A DNA stretch of 64,000 bases, from assembly GCA_050331815.1 (NCBI GenBank), contig JBHJGM010000003.1, forward strand, positions 62,001 through 126,000, read 5' to 3'. A model generated the notes under the pieces. That model was not told the origin of the DNA. It did no database searches and saw only the letters and a program-made list of their open reading frames with translations. The translations under genes and the position numbers were made by a program. This DNA comes from JBHJGM01 sp050331815. GTDB lineage: Bacteria; Verrucomicrobiota; Verrucomicrobiia; Opitutales; JBHJGM01. Positions 45,944 to 54,921 of this stretch are shown in pieces; the stretch's first letter is position 1, and the number at the start of each line of letters is the position of its first letter.

Positions 45944-47962
45944 TCAGGCGTTCGCGGTCTCCCCTACGGGTTCGGGCTGGGCCTCGCCGCCATCGGGCGG
46001 TGTGGTGACTTTCGGCTCGTCGACGGGAACACTCAGGTGATAACCACCCGGACCTTCCAATAGCCAGAGGAAAACCGACACAACCAGCGTCAGCAAGCCG
46101 GCGAGGACGAACCAGAAGGCGCTGCCGTAACCGGTTGCGAAAAACGCCCAGGCCATCCCGAAGATAAACAGCCCGCAGGAAGCAAACAACGGGAACCAGC
46201 TTTGGCTGGGCATGTGAATGCCATGGCCGTCGTCGGCCTCATACTCGATTTGCTTGCCGAACTTTTTGTGCAGCCACCAGGCGTCACGACCGGGAATGAT
46301 CGGGGTGCGTGCAAAATTGTAGGCCGGCGGCGGCGAGGGGATGGACCATTCCAGGGTGCGTGCGTCCCAGGGGTCGTCCTCGCATTTGCGTCCGGCGATC
46401 AACGTGCGCGCCACGTCGATGAAGACCAGCAGCACGCCAATTCCCAACACGAAGGCGCCGATGGTCGAGACGTGGTTCCAGGTGGCAAAGCCGGTCTCCT
46501 CCAGATACATGTGGGTGCGGCGCGGCATGCCGGCCAGCCCCAGGTAGTGCTGCGGGAAAAAGGCCACGTTAAAGCCGATGCAAATGGACCAGAAGCCGAT
46601 GTAACCGACGGTCTTGTTCATCATGCGCCCGGAAACTTTTGGAATCCAGTGGTAGATACCGCCGATCAGCCCCAGCAGCACCCCGCCGATCAAAACGTAG
46701 TGAAAGTGCGCCACTACGAAGTAGCTGTCCTGCTGTTGGGCGTCCGCCGGAGCAGCTGAGTGCATGATGCCGGAAAAGCCGCCCATCATGAACATCCAGA
46801 TAAAGCCCAGCGCGTAGCACATCGGCACCGTGAAGCGCACCTGGCCGCCCCAGATGGTTCCGATCCAGTTGAAGATTTTTACGCCGGTCGGAACGGCGAT
46901 GGCCATCGTCAGCAGCGAGAAGGCAGCCGTCGCCACGATGCCCAAACCGGTGGTGAACATGTGGTGTGCCCAGACAGCGAAGCCCAGAAAGCCGATGACC
47001 GCCCCCGAAAACACCACGATCGGATACCCGAAGAGCGGCTTGCGCGAGCCCGTTGGCAGGATCTCAGAGACGATGCCCATGGCTGGCAGGATCAGGATGT
47101 AGACCTCGGGATGTCCGAAAATCCAGAACAGGTGCTGCCAGAGAATGGCCTGACCACCCGCCTCAATCCGGAAAAAGTTCGTGTTGAAGGTGCGGTCGAA
47201 CATCAGCTCGATCAGCGCGATCGTAATGGCCGGAAAGGCGAAAATGATCAGGAAGGACGTGATCAGCGTCATCCAGGTGAAGACCGGCATGCGCATCATC
47301 GTCATTCCCGGTGCGCGCATGTTGAGGATGGTCGTAATGAAGTTGAACGAGGCCGCCAGCGAGGCCACTCCCAGCACCTGCAGCCCCAGCACCCAAAAGT
47401 CCGAACCGATGCCGGTGTACTCGTCGCCAGTCAAGGGCACGTAGCCAAACCAGCCTCCCGCCGGCACGATTTCCCAGCGCCCGTCGATGGGTTCCCACCA
47501 GCCCGCGTACTGGGCAAACTGCAGAAACCAGGTCAGGTTCAGGATCAAGCCGCCCGCTACGAAGGTCCATAGGCTGAAGGCGTTCAACCTTGGAAAGGCC
47601 ACATCACGCGCACCGATTTGCAGCGGCATGATGTAATTGAAAAACGCGGCCGACAGCGGCATCACCCCGAGAAAAATCATGGTGGTGCCATGCATCGTGA
47701 AGAGCTGATTGTACTGCGTGGCCGTCACGAAGTCGTTCTCGGGCACCGCCAGCTGCGTGCGGATCATCAGCGCCTCGACCCCTCCTAGTAGAAAGTAAAA
47801 CAGCGCAAAGGCACCGTAGAGGATGCCGATTTTTTTGTGGTCGACGGTGGTCAGCCAGTCGACGAGTCCCGCTTTGTTGTCTGGACGTTTCAGCCCGATC
47901 TCGCTGCGCATGGTAGGCAGGTCGAACTTGGTCGGTACGGGGGCGGCTTCAGTGTGTGCCAT
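45944..47962 (-). CDS. ctaD: Cytochrome c oxidase subunit I (A1-type)
   Basis: The catalytic subunit, which reduces O2 to water and pumps protons, carrying haem a and the haem a3-CuB centre. At 672 residues it has twelve core helices plus a C-terminal pair (SWFPLFASCGLFIFGMAWAF, FWFVLAGLLTLVVSVFLW) typical of caa3-type subunits. Glu in GHPEVYI gives the D-channel exit and the Tyr of the same motif is the CuB-linked tyrosine, placing it in the A1 subfamily. D-channel Asp lies in IGARDVAFPRLN, and the CuB His pair in VWAHHMFT. It sits between ctaC and ctaE with gaps of 24 and 35 bases. Confidence 0.97.
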   Translation of the reverse strand: MAHTEAAPVPTKFDLPTMRSEIGLKRPDNKAGLVDWLTTVDHKKIGILYGAFALFYFLLGGVEALMIRTQLAVPENDFVTATQYNQLFTMHGTTMIFLGVMPLSAAFFNYIMPLQIGARDVAFPRLNAFSLWTFVAGGLILNLTWFLQFAQYAGWWEPIDGRWEIVPAGGWFGYVPLTGDEYTGIGSDFWVLGLQVLGVASLAASFNFITTILNMRAPGMTMMRMPVFTWMTLITSFLIIFAFPAITIALIELMFDRTFNTNFFRIEAGGQAILWQHLFWIFGHPEVYILILPAMGIVSEILPTGSRKPLFGYPIVVFSGAVIGFLGFAVWAHHMFTTGLGIVATAAFSLLTMAIAVPTGVKIFNWIGTIWGGQVRFTVPMCYALGFIWMFMMGGFSGIMHSAAPADAQQQDSYFVVAHFHYVLIGGVLLGLIGGIYHWIPKVSGRMMNKTVGYIGFWSICIGFNVAFFPQHYLGLAGMPRRTHMYLEETGFATWNHVSTIGAFVLGIGVLLVFIDVARTLIAGRKCEDDPWDARTLEWSIPSPPPAYNFARTPIIPGRDAWWLHKKFGKQIEYEADDGHGIHMPSQSWFPLFASCGLFIFGMAWAFFATGYGSAFWFVLAGLLTLVVSVFLWLLEGPGGYHLSVPVDEPKVTTPPDGGEAQPEPVGETANA

Positions 47963-47986
47963 GGTCGCGTGCAGGTTAAAAAATGA

Positions 47987-49417
47987 TTACTTCAAAGTGG
48001 TCAGGTAGGTGGCCAGATCGTGCACCTCCTGCTTGGTCAGCGGATTGCCCTCATGCTTGAGGCGCGCAAGGATGGAGCCGTAGTTGCCCGTTCCCCAGTA
48101 CATCAGGTTGCCGGGCTTGATATCTTCTTCGGCCTCGATGTATTCGCCGGTGGCCTCGTCTAGAATGTAGGGTGCGTGCACATTGACCAGTTCGCCGTTG
48201 GCACCGGCCACTTCAAACTTGGCGTCGGCGTTCGTGTTGAGGATCCAGTTGTAGAAATTCTCGTGCTGAGCCTCGATGTCGATGGTGACGTCGTCCGGGC
48301 CGGGCACGGTGTTGTCGAGGATGCCGGCGCCCATGGTTTTTCGAGCGGCGACATAGGTCAGGTCCGGTCCCTGCACGGCCAGGTAGGGCGAGCCCTTGAT
48401 GGCGTGGCAGCTGATGCAACCGGCCTTACCCGCGAAGAGCATGGCCCCGCGCTGTACCGGGTCATCCGTGAAGGCGTCTGGGTCCTCGCGAACGGCCAGC
48501 GCCCAGTCGAGCCAGTCCTGAGCATTCGCCGTTTCGGTTGCCGGATCTTTCTTAAATCCGCCGGGAGCGGCCTGGCCCTTGCGGTAGCCGGCCACCCAGT
48601 CGGCGAAGGCTTCCTCGGAGACCGCGTCGGCACGGAAAAGCATGTAGGCGTGCGACTCGCCGCAAAACTCCGCGCACTGCCCGTAGTAGTGGCCCTCTTC
48701 ATCCGCCTGAATCCACATCCAGTTCAAACGTCCAGGCATCAAATCGACCTTGCCGGCAATCTTCGGCAGCCAGAAGGAGTGGATGACGTCGGCCGCGCGC
48801 AGCTCGACGCGAACGACTTTGCCGACGGGGATGACGAACTCGTTGGAGCTTTTGATGCCCAACTGGGGATACTCAAAGTTCCACCACCATTGGTAACCGA
48901 TCGCCTTGATCAATAGAACTTCCTCTTCGTCAGCCGGGTCCTCCAGACGCAGCAGGTCAGCGTCTTCGTGAATGTTTGCTGCCGGCGTGTACCAGGAGCC
49001 CATGAGGGACTCCTCGTAGTCCTCGGCATCTTCGGGCAGCTCGTTGATGTACCAGATGGCTTCCAAGGTCGGCACCGCGATGATGACCAGCAGCAGCACC
49101 GAGGCGACGATGAGACCGATTTCGATCAGCGGGTTGCCGTGTCCCTGCTTGGGCAGAGGCTTGTTCTCGTCGCCCGGGCGGAAGCGGTAGCGCCAGACGG
49201 CCCAGGCCAGTACGCCGCCCACAACCACAAAGATAAAAAGGCTGACCCAGACCGTGACCATGAACAGGTCCAGCTGGGCTTGCGCCACGGGCCCCTTGGG
49301 GTCGAGTGTGGAGTGGGGCAGGTCGAACCGGCAGCCACTCAAGGCGAGGGCGGTAAAAGTCAGTCCGAGGGCGAATAAACGAGTAAAATGCGTCTTGGTC
49401 TTGCGAAAAATCGACAT
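47987..49417 (-). CDS. ctaC: Cytochrome c oxidase subunit II with fused cytochrome c domain
   Basis: Subunit II of caa3 oxidase, 476 residues. It starts with a lipoprotein signal (FTALALSGC, Cys about 29), then two membrane helices and a cupredoxin domain with the binuclear CuA site: C248, C252 and H256 in GQCAEFCGESHAYM, and the upstream His in DVIHSFWLPKI. A fused class I cytochrome c domain follows with the haem motif CISCH (Cys334, Cys337, His338) and a likely Met ligand in KPGNLMYWG. An insertion of about 25 residues lies between the haem motif and the Met. The domain feeds electrons to CuA directly. It heads the ctaC-D-E-F-G unit and is divergent from the cupredoxin gene. Confidence 0.97.
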   Translation of the reverse strand: MSIFRKTKTHFTRLFALGLTFTALALSGCRFDLPHSTLDPKGPVAQAQLDLFMVTVWVSLFIFVVVGGVLAWAVWRYRFRPGDENKPLPKQGHGNPLIEIGLIVASVLLLVIIAVPTLEAIWYINELPEDAEDYEESLMGSWYTPAANIHEDADLLRLEDPADEEEVLLIKAIGYQWWWNFEYPQLGIKSSNEFVIPVGKVVRVELRAADVIHSFWLPKIAGKVDLMPGRLNWMWIQADEEGHYYGQCAEFCGESHAYMLFRADAVSEEAFADWVAGYRKGQAAPGGFKKDPATETANAQDWLDWALAVREDPDAFTDDPVQRGAMLFAGKAGCISCHAIKGSPYLAVQGPDLTYVAARKTMGAGILDNTVPGPDDVTIDIEAQHENFYNWILNTNADAKFEVAGANGELVNVHAPYILDEATGEYIEAEEDIKPGNLMYWGTGNYGSILARLKHEGNPLTKQEVHDLATYLTTLK

Positions 49418-49532
49418 CTTCAGGAATCAGGGATGGCGGTACAGCAATTGCAACGCTGCCGGGGACGGCAGGTTGGGTCAAAGCATAAGTGGCGGTTTAC
49501 CAGCTTAGTAGACGACCCCAATCAAGAGTATC

Positions 49533-49542
49533 TTAACGTTAA
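49533..49542. promoter_or_regulatory. Palindrome TTAACGTTAA in the ctaC/cupredoxin intergenic region
   Basis: A perfect 10-bp palindrome lies 9 bases before the cupredoxin ATG, in the divergent region with ctaC. It may be a regulator site or chance; no family is indicated. Confidence 0.25.
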
Positions 49543-49551
49543 AGCAAGATC

Positions 49552-50133
49552 ATGATGATACGTATTTTTCGTCACAGATTCATTTTGCGCGGATGGTCTC
49601 CGGGCAACTTTTTATCACGGGCTTTTTGCTGCCTGGGGGTGCTTGTTTTGAGCGCCGGGTGGGCAGGCTGCAACGGAGAGAGCGAGGCCGCAAAACCGAC
49701 CGCAAAGCCATCCGCAATAACGGTTGCCGCCGATGGCACACACGAGATCACGCTGACCGGCGACGACACCAAGCGCTACAACGTCAGCCGCTTGGAGGTG
49801 CCGCCGGGAGCGAAGGTTCGTTTGAGCTTCACCAACACCGGCAAGATGCCACGCGCGACGATGGCCCACAATTTCGTGCTGGTTGCGGATGCACAACGCC
49901 TGCCGGAGTTTATCGTCAAAGCCGCCCTAGCGGGCGAACCGGCGTATCTGCCCGAAGGATTCGATGATTACATCCTGGCTTCCACCAAGATGGCTGGCCC
50001 GGGCGAGACGGTGAACGTCACCTTCACCGCCCCCGAACAACCCGGCGGCTATCCTTTTGTCTGCACCTTCCCGGCGCATTTTGACTCTGGGATGCAGGGT
50101 GTGCTCGTGGTGACCGGGGACGGTGATTCGTAA
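49552..50133 (+). CDS. Azurin/plastocyanin-like cupredoxin lipoprotein
   Basis: A 193-residue exported cupredoxin. The signal peptide ends in a lipobox (LSAGWAGC, Cys about 40). The blue-copper ligands are visible: His in MAHNFVLVADAQR, then Cys-His-Met in FVCTFPAHFDSGMQG. The insert ILASTKMAGPGETVNVTFTAP and the order of segments resemble azurin more than plastocyanin. It is divergent from ctaC (134-base region) and very likely an electron donor, or accessory copper protein, for the caa3 oxidase. Redox partner is inferred. Confidence 0.88.
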   Translation: MMIRIFRHRFILRGWSPGNFLSRAFCCLGVLVLSAGWAGCNGESEAAKPTAKPSAITVAADGTHEITLTGDDTKRYNVSRLEVPPGAKVRLSFTNTGKMPRATMAHNFVLVADAQRLPEFIVKAALAGEPAYLPEGFDDYILASTKMAGPGETVNVTFTAPEQPGGYPFVCTFPAHFDSGMQGVLVVTGDGDS

Positions 50134-50185
50134 CCGCGGCTGCGCGACCGCTTAAGGCCCGCCGAGCTTCTAATCGACTGCGTCT

Positions 50186-51421
50186 TTAGCCGCCCTGGCT
50201 CTCGCTGACCACGGCGTCGGCGGCCAGTTCTTGGCGTACGCTACGCAGCAGGTCGACCATGACCGCCTCAGCGTCTTCGCTTAACTGGCCGGTTTCCGCC
50301 AGGTAGGTGCAGAAGCGGTGCACGGCGGGGTGCTCGATGCAATTACCCGCGAGCGACCAGCGGGCGCTCTGGAAGAGCACGTCCTTCAGGGCGGCTTCGC
50401 GTTGGGCATCCGTCAGCGATTCGGCGATGTCGGCCACTTCGCGCAGGGTGCCTTCGTAGGCGGCATACTCGAGAAGCTGAGCGATCGGCTGCAGTGAGCG
50501 GATTTCACCGGAGGCGAAAAAACGGAACCAGTGCATTTCGAGAGCCTCGGGGGAGTGGATGGCATCCGTCGGGTCGGGGAGGCGGAGGTTACGGGCGTCG
50601 TGGTACAGTTCGGCCAAGTCGGAATCCAGCGCGGCGAAAAAGGCCGGGTCACGGTATTTGAGCAAGCCCAGTAGAAATACTGCGTTGGCGCGCTGCAGTT
50701 CCGTGAGCGAATCGAAGTCGGCGATGAGCTGCGTTTGCAGCCAATCGTTGGCGGCGAAGATCTCGTAATAGAAGATAATCTGAGCCCAGGAGCGCAGGGC
50801 GGGATCCTGCATCGGCGCAGCGTTTTCGAGGAACGCTTTCAGGGCCCGGCCCGGCATCGGATCCAAGTAGTAATGCGTGAGCCAGGACTCGTATTCGGCC
50901 TCGGAAGCGAATCCGGCGACTGCGTCGAGGCGCTCCAGTTTGACGAAAGCACCCACGGTGATGGTTTCGTCCTTCACGTGATCGGTAACCAGTGCCCGTA
51001 TCTGGTAGGTGCCGGCCGCATAGGCTTGCGGAAACTCCAGGATGGCCACCTCATTGGCGGTCAAGAAGGTGCGCGTGGCGTTCATCGGCTGGTCGAGCGC
51101 CGAGAGGTTTTCGCCGCGCTGGACCAGCGTGCCCTGCGGGTCGGTCATCTCGATGCTGTAGCTCACCTTCGACTGCCCTTCGTTTGAGATGCCGAAGTGC
51201 TTCAGAAAGAGGTTCAGTTCCACGGTCTGCCCCGCATGCACGACGCCCAGGTTGTGCGCGGCGTAGGTCTCGGCGCGGGCCCACAACGCTACCTCGGGAT
51301 CAAAGGCCGAGAGCGTCAAAAACGCATTGAGGCGGGCTTGTTCAGCGTGAAGGGGCGTAATCGTGCCGATAGACAGGCACGCAAGAAAAAGGCCGGCAAC
51401 GCGGCGGGAGGGGGAAAACAT
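50186..51421 (-). CDS. Hypothetical secreted protein within the oxidase island
   Basis: A 411-residue exported protein. Residues 1-27 form a signal peptide (PSRRVAGLFLACLSIG then HAEQ). Residues about 30-165 are beta-rich and look like an Ig-like domain (GQTVELNLFLKHFGISNEGQ, AAGTYQIRALVTDHV). The C-terminal 240 residues are helical and repeat-like (ALRSWAQIIFYYEIFAANDW, ANAVFLLGLLKYRD), without Cys, haem or obvious metal motifs. It lies between the cupredoxin and the DUF420 gene, which makes an assembly role conceivable, but no motif supports that. No family recognised. Confidence 0.7.
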   Translation of the reverse strand: MFSPSRRVAGLFLACLSIGTITPLHAEQARLNAFLTLSAFDPEVALWARAETYAAHNLGVVHAGQTVELNLFLKHFGISNEGQSKVSYSIEMTDPQGTLVQRGENLSALDQPMNATRTFLTANEVAILEFPQAYAAGTYQIRALVTDHVKDETITVGAFVKLERLDAVAGFASEAEYESWLTHYYLDPMPGRALKAFLENAAPMQDPALRSWAQIIFYYEIFAANDWLQTQLIADFDSLTELQRANAVFLLGLLKYRDPAFFAALDSDLAELYHDARNLRLPDPTDAIHSPEALEMHWFRFFASGEIRSLQPIAQLLEYAAYEGTLREVADIAESLTDAQREAALKDVLFQSARWSLAGNCIEHPAVHRFCTYLAETGQLSEDAEAVMVDLLRSVRQELAADAVVSESQGG

Positions 51422-51497
51422 GGGGTGACTTGGGGTGGGGGATTGTGCTGACTGCGCTCAACAAATACCCCTGAAAACACCCGACGTCAATGGGGCT

Positions 51498-51950
51498 TCA
51501 TGCTTTTGGAAACCATTGATAGAGAAAAAAATAGACCAGTACCCCGGTAATGGAAACGTAGTACCAGATAGGAAAAGTAATGCGTGCCCACTTTCGATGA
51601 GTTTCGTATCTCGCTTTCAGGGCCAGATAAATTGTGCGCAGCACCAACGGCACGATCACCATGGCCAGCACGACATGCGTGATGAGGATGAAATAGTACA
51701 GGTACGCCCAGAAGCCTTCGCCACCGAACTCGGTATTGGAGGGCAGCCCGTACATAGGGCGCAGGGTTTTGTGCGCCACGTAACTGATTAAAAAAACCGC
51801 CGAGACGATAAAGGCCGTCACCATGCAGCGGCGGTGCGCGTCCTTGCGCTTTTGCCGGATGAAGATGAAGCCCGCCGTCAACAGCAGCGTGGCCAGGCTG
51901 TTCAACCCGGCGTTGAGGGCAGGGTGGAGCGACTCCAGCCAGGTTTCCAT
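51498..51950 (-). CDS. DUF420 membrane protein, likely oxidase assembly factor
   Basis: A 150-residue membrane protein with about four helices (LNAGLNSLATLLLTAGFIFI, MVTAFIVSAVFLISYVAHK, FILITHVVLAMVIVPLVL, IWYYVSITGVLVYFFLY). The pattern HPALNAGLNS, HRRCMVTAF and THVVLAM with conserved His residues is DUF420. B. subtilis YozB/CtaM, of the same family, is needed for haem-copper oxidase formation. It lies 22 bases after ctaB on the same strand, which fits that role. Confidence 0.88.
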   Translation of the reverse strand: METWLESLHPALNAGLNSLATLLLTAGFIFIRQKRKDAHRRCMVTAFIVSAVFLISYVAHKTLRPMYGLPSNTEFGGEGFWAYLYYFILITHVVLAMVIVPLVLRTIYLALKARYETHRKWARITFPIWYYVSITGVLVYFFLYQWFPKA

Positions 51951-51972
51951 GGGCGGGTTGGGCGCGTTCGCG

Positions 51973-52923
51973 TTACGCCAGAATCCACGGCATCAGCCAA
52001 CGGTCGGCCACCAGGGCGAAGAGTACCAGCGGCAGGTAGGCGATGGAGGCAAGAAAGAGGCGGCGAGCCGGCTGGTCGCGGTTGTCAGTGCGAGCCCGGA
52101 AAAACGACCAGGCAGGCTTGAGGAAAATCCAGGCCCCGTAGGCAGCGGCGGGTGCATAGATGAACCAGGAGGCCTGACCGAGAATGGGCGGCAGCAGGCT
52201 GATCAGCGCGAGGAGCCCCGTAAAGACCAGCGAGAGCACGGCACAACTTTGACCGCTTGGATCGGTGACGGAGGCCATCGGCATCCCGGCCTTGGCGTAG
52301 TCCTTGCGATGATTCCAGGCGATAGCCAGAAAGTGCGGAATCTGCCAGGCAAAGAGGATGCCGAAAAGAATCCAGCCCAACGCCCCCAGGGTGTTGTTGG
52401 CGGCGGCCCAGCCGATCAACGGCGGCAGCGCGCCGGGAACCGCGCCGACCAGGGTAGCCCAGGGGGTGAGCGGCTTTAGTGGTGTATAGACCAGCAGGTA
52501 GGAAAGGATGGTGGCTGCGGTCAGAGCGGCGGCCAGCGGATTGGTACCCCAGGCAACCATCGCCACCCCACACATCCCAAGCACCAACCCGAAGACCAAA
52601 GCAACCTCGGGCGCGAGCGTCCCACTAGGCAGGGGCCGCGTGCGGGTACGGGCCATCCGGCTGTCGGCCTCGCGTTCCAGATATTGGTTGAGCGCGCCGC
52701 ACGAACCGGCCGCCAGAGAGGTCCCCAGCAGCATCCAGAAAAACGGTGCCAGGGCGCTGGTGGGATCGCCCGCGAAATAGCCGACCACCGCCGTGATTAC
52801 CGCCAGCAGGCTCAGACGTGGCTTGGTCAGTGTCCAAAGCTCGGAGGCAATCGCGCGTGCGCCTCCGCGGCTGGCGGATTCTACTTGTCCAGTGGAAAAA
52901 GAACCTGTCGGGGTCGATGACAT
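51973..52923 (-). CDS. ctaB: Protohaem IX farnesyltransferase (haem O synthase)
   Basis: CtaB/CyoE transfers a farnesyl group to haem b to make haem O. At 316 residues it has the UbiA-type prenyl-diphosphate motif ALNQYLEREADSRMARTRTR (about 85-105), the second acidic loop ALAWNHRKDYAKAGMPM (about 200) and about nine helices. The N-terminal 25 residues are Ser/Thr-rich. It lies between ctaA (38 bases upstream) and the DUF420 gene (22 bases downstream), so the three form one unit. Confidence 0.96.
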   Translation of the reverse strand: MSSTPTGSFSTGQVESASRGGARAIASELWTLTKPRLSLLAVITAVVGYFAGDPTSALAPFFWMLLGTSLAAGSCGALNQYLEREADSRMARTRTRPLPSGTLAPEVALVFGLVLGMCGVAMVAWGTNPLAAALTAATILSYLLVYTPLKPLTPWATLVGAVPGALPPLIGWAAANNTLGALGWILFGILFAWQIPHFLAIAWNHRKDYAKAGMPMASVTDPSGQSCAVLSLVFTGLLALISLLPPILGQASWFIYAPAAAYGAWIFLKPAWSFFRARTDNRDQPARRLFLASIAYLPLVLFALVADRWLMPWILA

Positions 52924-52961
52924 GTGATGTGATTAGCCAGTAAGACGTAGCGTGTAGGCCC

Positions 52962-53993
52962 TCACGCGGAAGCAACGAGTTCCCGCTCTTTGTCAGCGGC
53001 TTGTTCAGGAAGCCGGGAACCGCTTGGAACGTATCGCGCAAGCGGAAAGGCGAAGACCGAGAATGTCAATAACCACGTCGAGCTGACCAGCGCCGCGCCG
53101 ATCACCAGGTGGGCCGTGGCCACCCAGGCACTGATGTGCGTCCAGACGGTCAGCGCGCCGAGGGCGATTTGCGCGATCAACAGTGCCGCCACCAGATAGG
53201 CAGCGAAGCGCTGGGCCGGGAAGATTTTGCGATTCACGCTGAGCTTCCAGGTGAAGACAAACAGGGCTACCGTGACCAGCACAGCCCCCACCCGGTGCAG
53301 GAAATTCATCAGGACAAACTCGTTCCAGTAGTTCGGCACCAGCGCACCGTCCTGCGTGGCGTGCGGGAAGTAGGGAATCGAGAGCCCGGCATCGATGTGG
53401 CGTACGACCGCGCCAACGGCAACCTGTGCCAGCAGCAGGACACAGCTGACCGCGCCCCAAAGTCGCAGCGTTTTCAGACCTGGCATGCGTTCGACCGTGC
53501 TAGCGGTGGCGTAGCGACGAAACTGGACCAGACAAAGGGTGGCGAGGGTTGCGACCACAATCTGCGCTCCCACGGCGTGGACCACGCAGAGGGTTTCCGC
53601 GACGACGTTGGTGGCGCTGCCGGTGTTGAGCTGGTCGAAGCGTACGCGCATGCCACCCAGAATTCCCTGAAAAATCACCATCCCCAGGAAGGCCCAGGCC
53701 AGTGCGCGCACCCAGGTGCGCGCCTCGACCCGGTGGGTCCAGACCGCCAGCGCAATGGCCAGGATGCCGACGAGCGCCCCCAGCAAACGATGGCTGTGCT
53801 CGGCAAACATCATGGGGTCGCTCAGCCAGCCCTCGGGATTGATCGAGCCGTTTGAAAAAGGCCAGTCGTGAAAGGCCATGCCCGCGAGGATGCTCGTGGT
53901 GTGCGCGCCCATCGTGATGAGCAGCGCCGTGGGCACGAGCGTGAACAAACAAAGCAGCCGCAGGCGGGGTTTGAAGGCGGAGCTACGCGTCAT
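52962..53993 (-). CDS. ctaA: Haem A synthase
   Basis: CtaA/COX15 oxidises the C8 methyl of haem O to the formyl of haem A. The 343-residue product has eight helices. Conserved His residues are in FAEHSHRLLGALVGILA and CVVHAVGAQIVVATLATLC of the first half, and NFLHRVGAVLVTVALFVFTW and WVATAHLVIGAALVS of the second half, giving the four haem ligands expected. I chose ATG at 53993 (MTRSSAFKPRLR), preceded by TTACCC; the frame opens upstream at 54068 and would overlap sco. The 65-base region to sco must hold both divergent promoters. Confidence 0.94.
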   Translation of the reverse strand: MTRSSAFKPRLRLLCLFTLVPTALLITMGAHTTSILAGMAFHDWPFSNGSINPEGWLSDPMMFAEHSHRLLGALVGILAIALAVWTHRVEARTWVRALAWAFLGMVIFQGILGGMRVRFDQLNTGSATNVVAETLCVVHAVGAQIVVATLATLCLVQFRRYATASTVERMPGLKTLRLWGAVSCVLLLAQVAVGAVVRHIDAGLSIPYFPHATQDGALVPNYWNEFVLMNFLHRVGAVLVTVALFVFTWKLSVNRKIFPAQRFAAYLVAALLIAQIALGALTVWTHISAWVATAHLVIGAALVSSTWLLTFSVFAFPLARYVPSGSRLPEQAADKERELVASA

Positions 53994-54058
53994 GGGTAAC
54001 GGATTTTCGGAATTCGTAATCAGTTGCGTGAACGAATGGCAGCGGTATACTACGCGAC

Positions 54059-54919
54059 ATGATTTCAATCAAGCCCAGCAAACGCCTTTTCGCTTTGTTT
54101 GGTGTTGCGCTTCAGGCAGTTACTTCATTGCAGCTTGCAGCTCGCACGATCGAAGCCGAGGTGTTGAGCGTCGATGCAAGTTCCTACAAGGCCGAGCTTC
54201 GCGAACTGGGCAATATCCCCGAAAAGACCCTGACGGCGCGCATGAGCCCGGGCGACATCGCGCTGAACTGGTCGGGCCAGCGCATTCGTGGTGAACTGGT
54301 CGGCGGCGAGGCCGCCTTTATGGAGCGCATCTGGCCGGCCGACCCGCTCAAGATCAAGCAGGCCGAGGGCATCAATCGCCAGCTGCGCCGCAACACTGTT
54401 GAGCGTGGCCGGCGCGTCTTTCGCACCAATGGCGAGTACATGCCGCCGTTTGCGCTCTACAATCAGTCCGGTGCGCTGATCACGCACGAGCACCTCAAGG
54501 GCAAGTACACCGTATTGAACTTCATCTTTACGCGCTGCCAGGTGGCGACGATGTGTCCGGCGGCGACCACGCGTATGGTGCGTCTGCAAAACGACCTGGC
54601 TGACGCGGGTCTCGAAGAAAAGGTGAGACAGGTCACCATCACCTTCGACCCGCAGTACGACACTCCTGGCATCTTGCGCGGCTACGGCGATGCACGTGGC
54701 ATTGACCCCGCGCGGTTCCACCTGCTCACTGGCGATCCGCAAGCCATTCGGGACCTTTGTGCCCAATTTGGAGTCCAGGTAAAGGACGTGAACAAGACCC
54801 TCGACCACACCATGTCCACTGTCCTGCTCGATCCGAACAACAAAATCCGCTACCGCAAAACCGGTAGCCGCTGGCGCTCCGAAGACTTTTTGGAGTTCAT
54901 CCAGGCCATGGAAAACTAG
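54059..54919 (+). CDS. SCO1/SenC-family protein with CuA assembly role
   Basis: A 286-residue exported thioredoxin-fold copper chaperone. Residues 1-28 form a signal peptide. Before the fold is a domain of about 100 residues (LSVDASSYKAELRELG, GDIALNWSGQRIRGELVGG) resembling the copper-binding/regulatory segment linked to SCO proteins in some bacteria. The SCO motif is FTRCQVATMCPAA (Cys160 and Cys166, C-x5-C where mitochondrial SCO has C-x3-C; C-x5-C is common in bacterial SCO-like proteins), and the third copper ligand is His250 in LDHTMST. It opens a three-gene operon divergent from ctaA, with gaps of 2 and 15 bases. Confidence 0.88.
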   Translation: MISIKPSKRLFALFGVALQAVTSLQLAARTIEAEVLSVDASSYKAELRELGNIPEKTLTARMSPGDIALNWSGQRIRGELVGGEAAFMERIWPADPLKIKQAEGINRQLRRNTVERGRRVFRTNGEYMPPFALYNQSGALITHEHLKGKYTVLNFIFTRCQVATMCPAATTRMVRLQNDLADAGLEEKVRQVTITFDPQYDTPGILRGYGDARGIDPARFHLLTGDPQAIRDLCAQFGVQVKDVNKTLDHTMSTVLLDPNNKIRYRKTGSRWRSEDFLEFIQAMEN

Positions 54920-54921
54920 CC

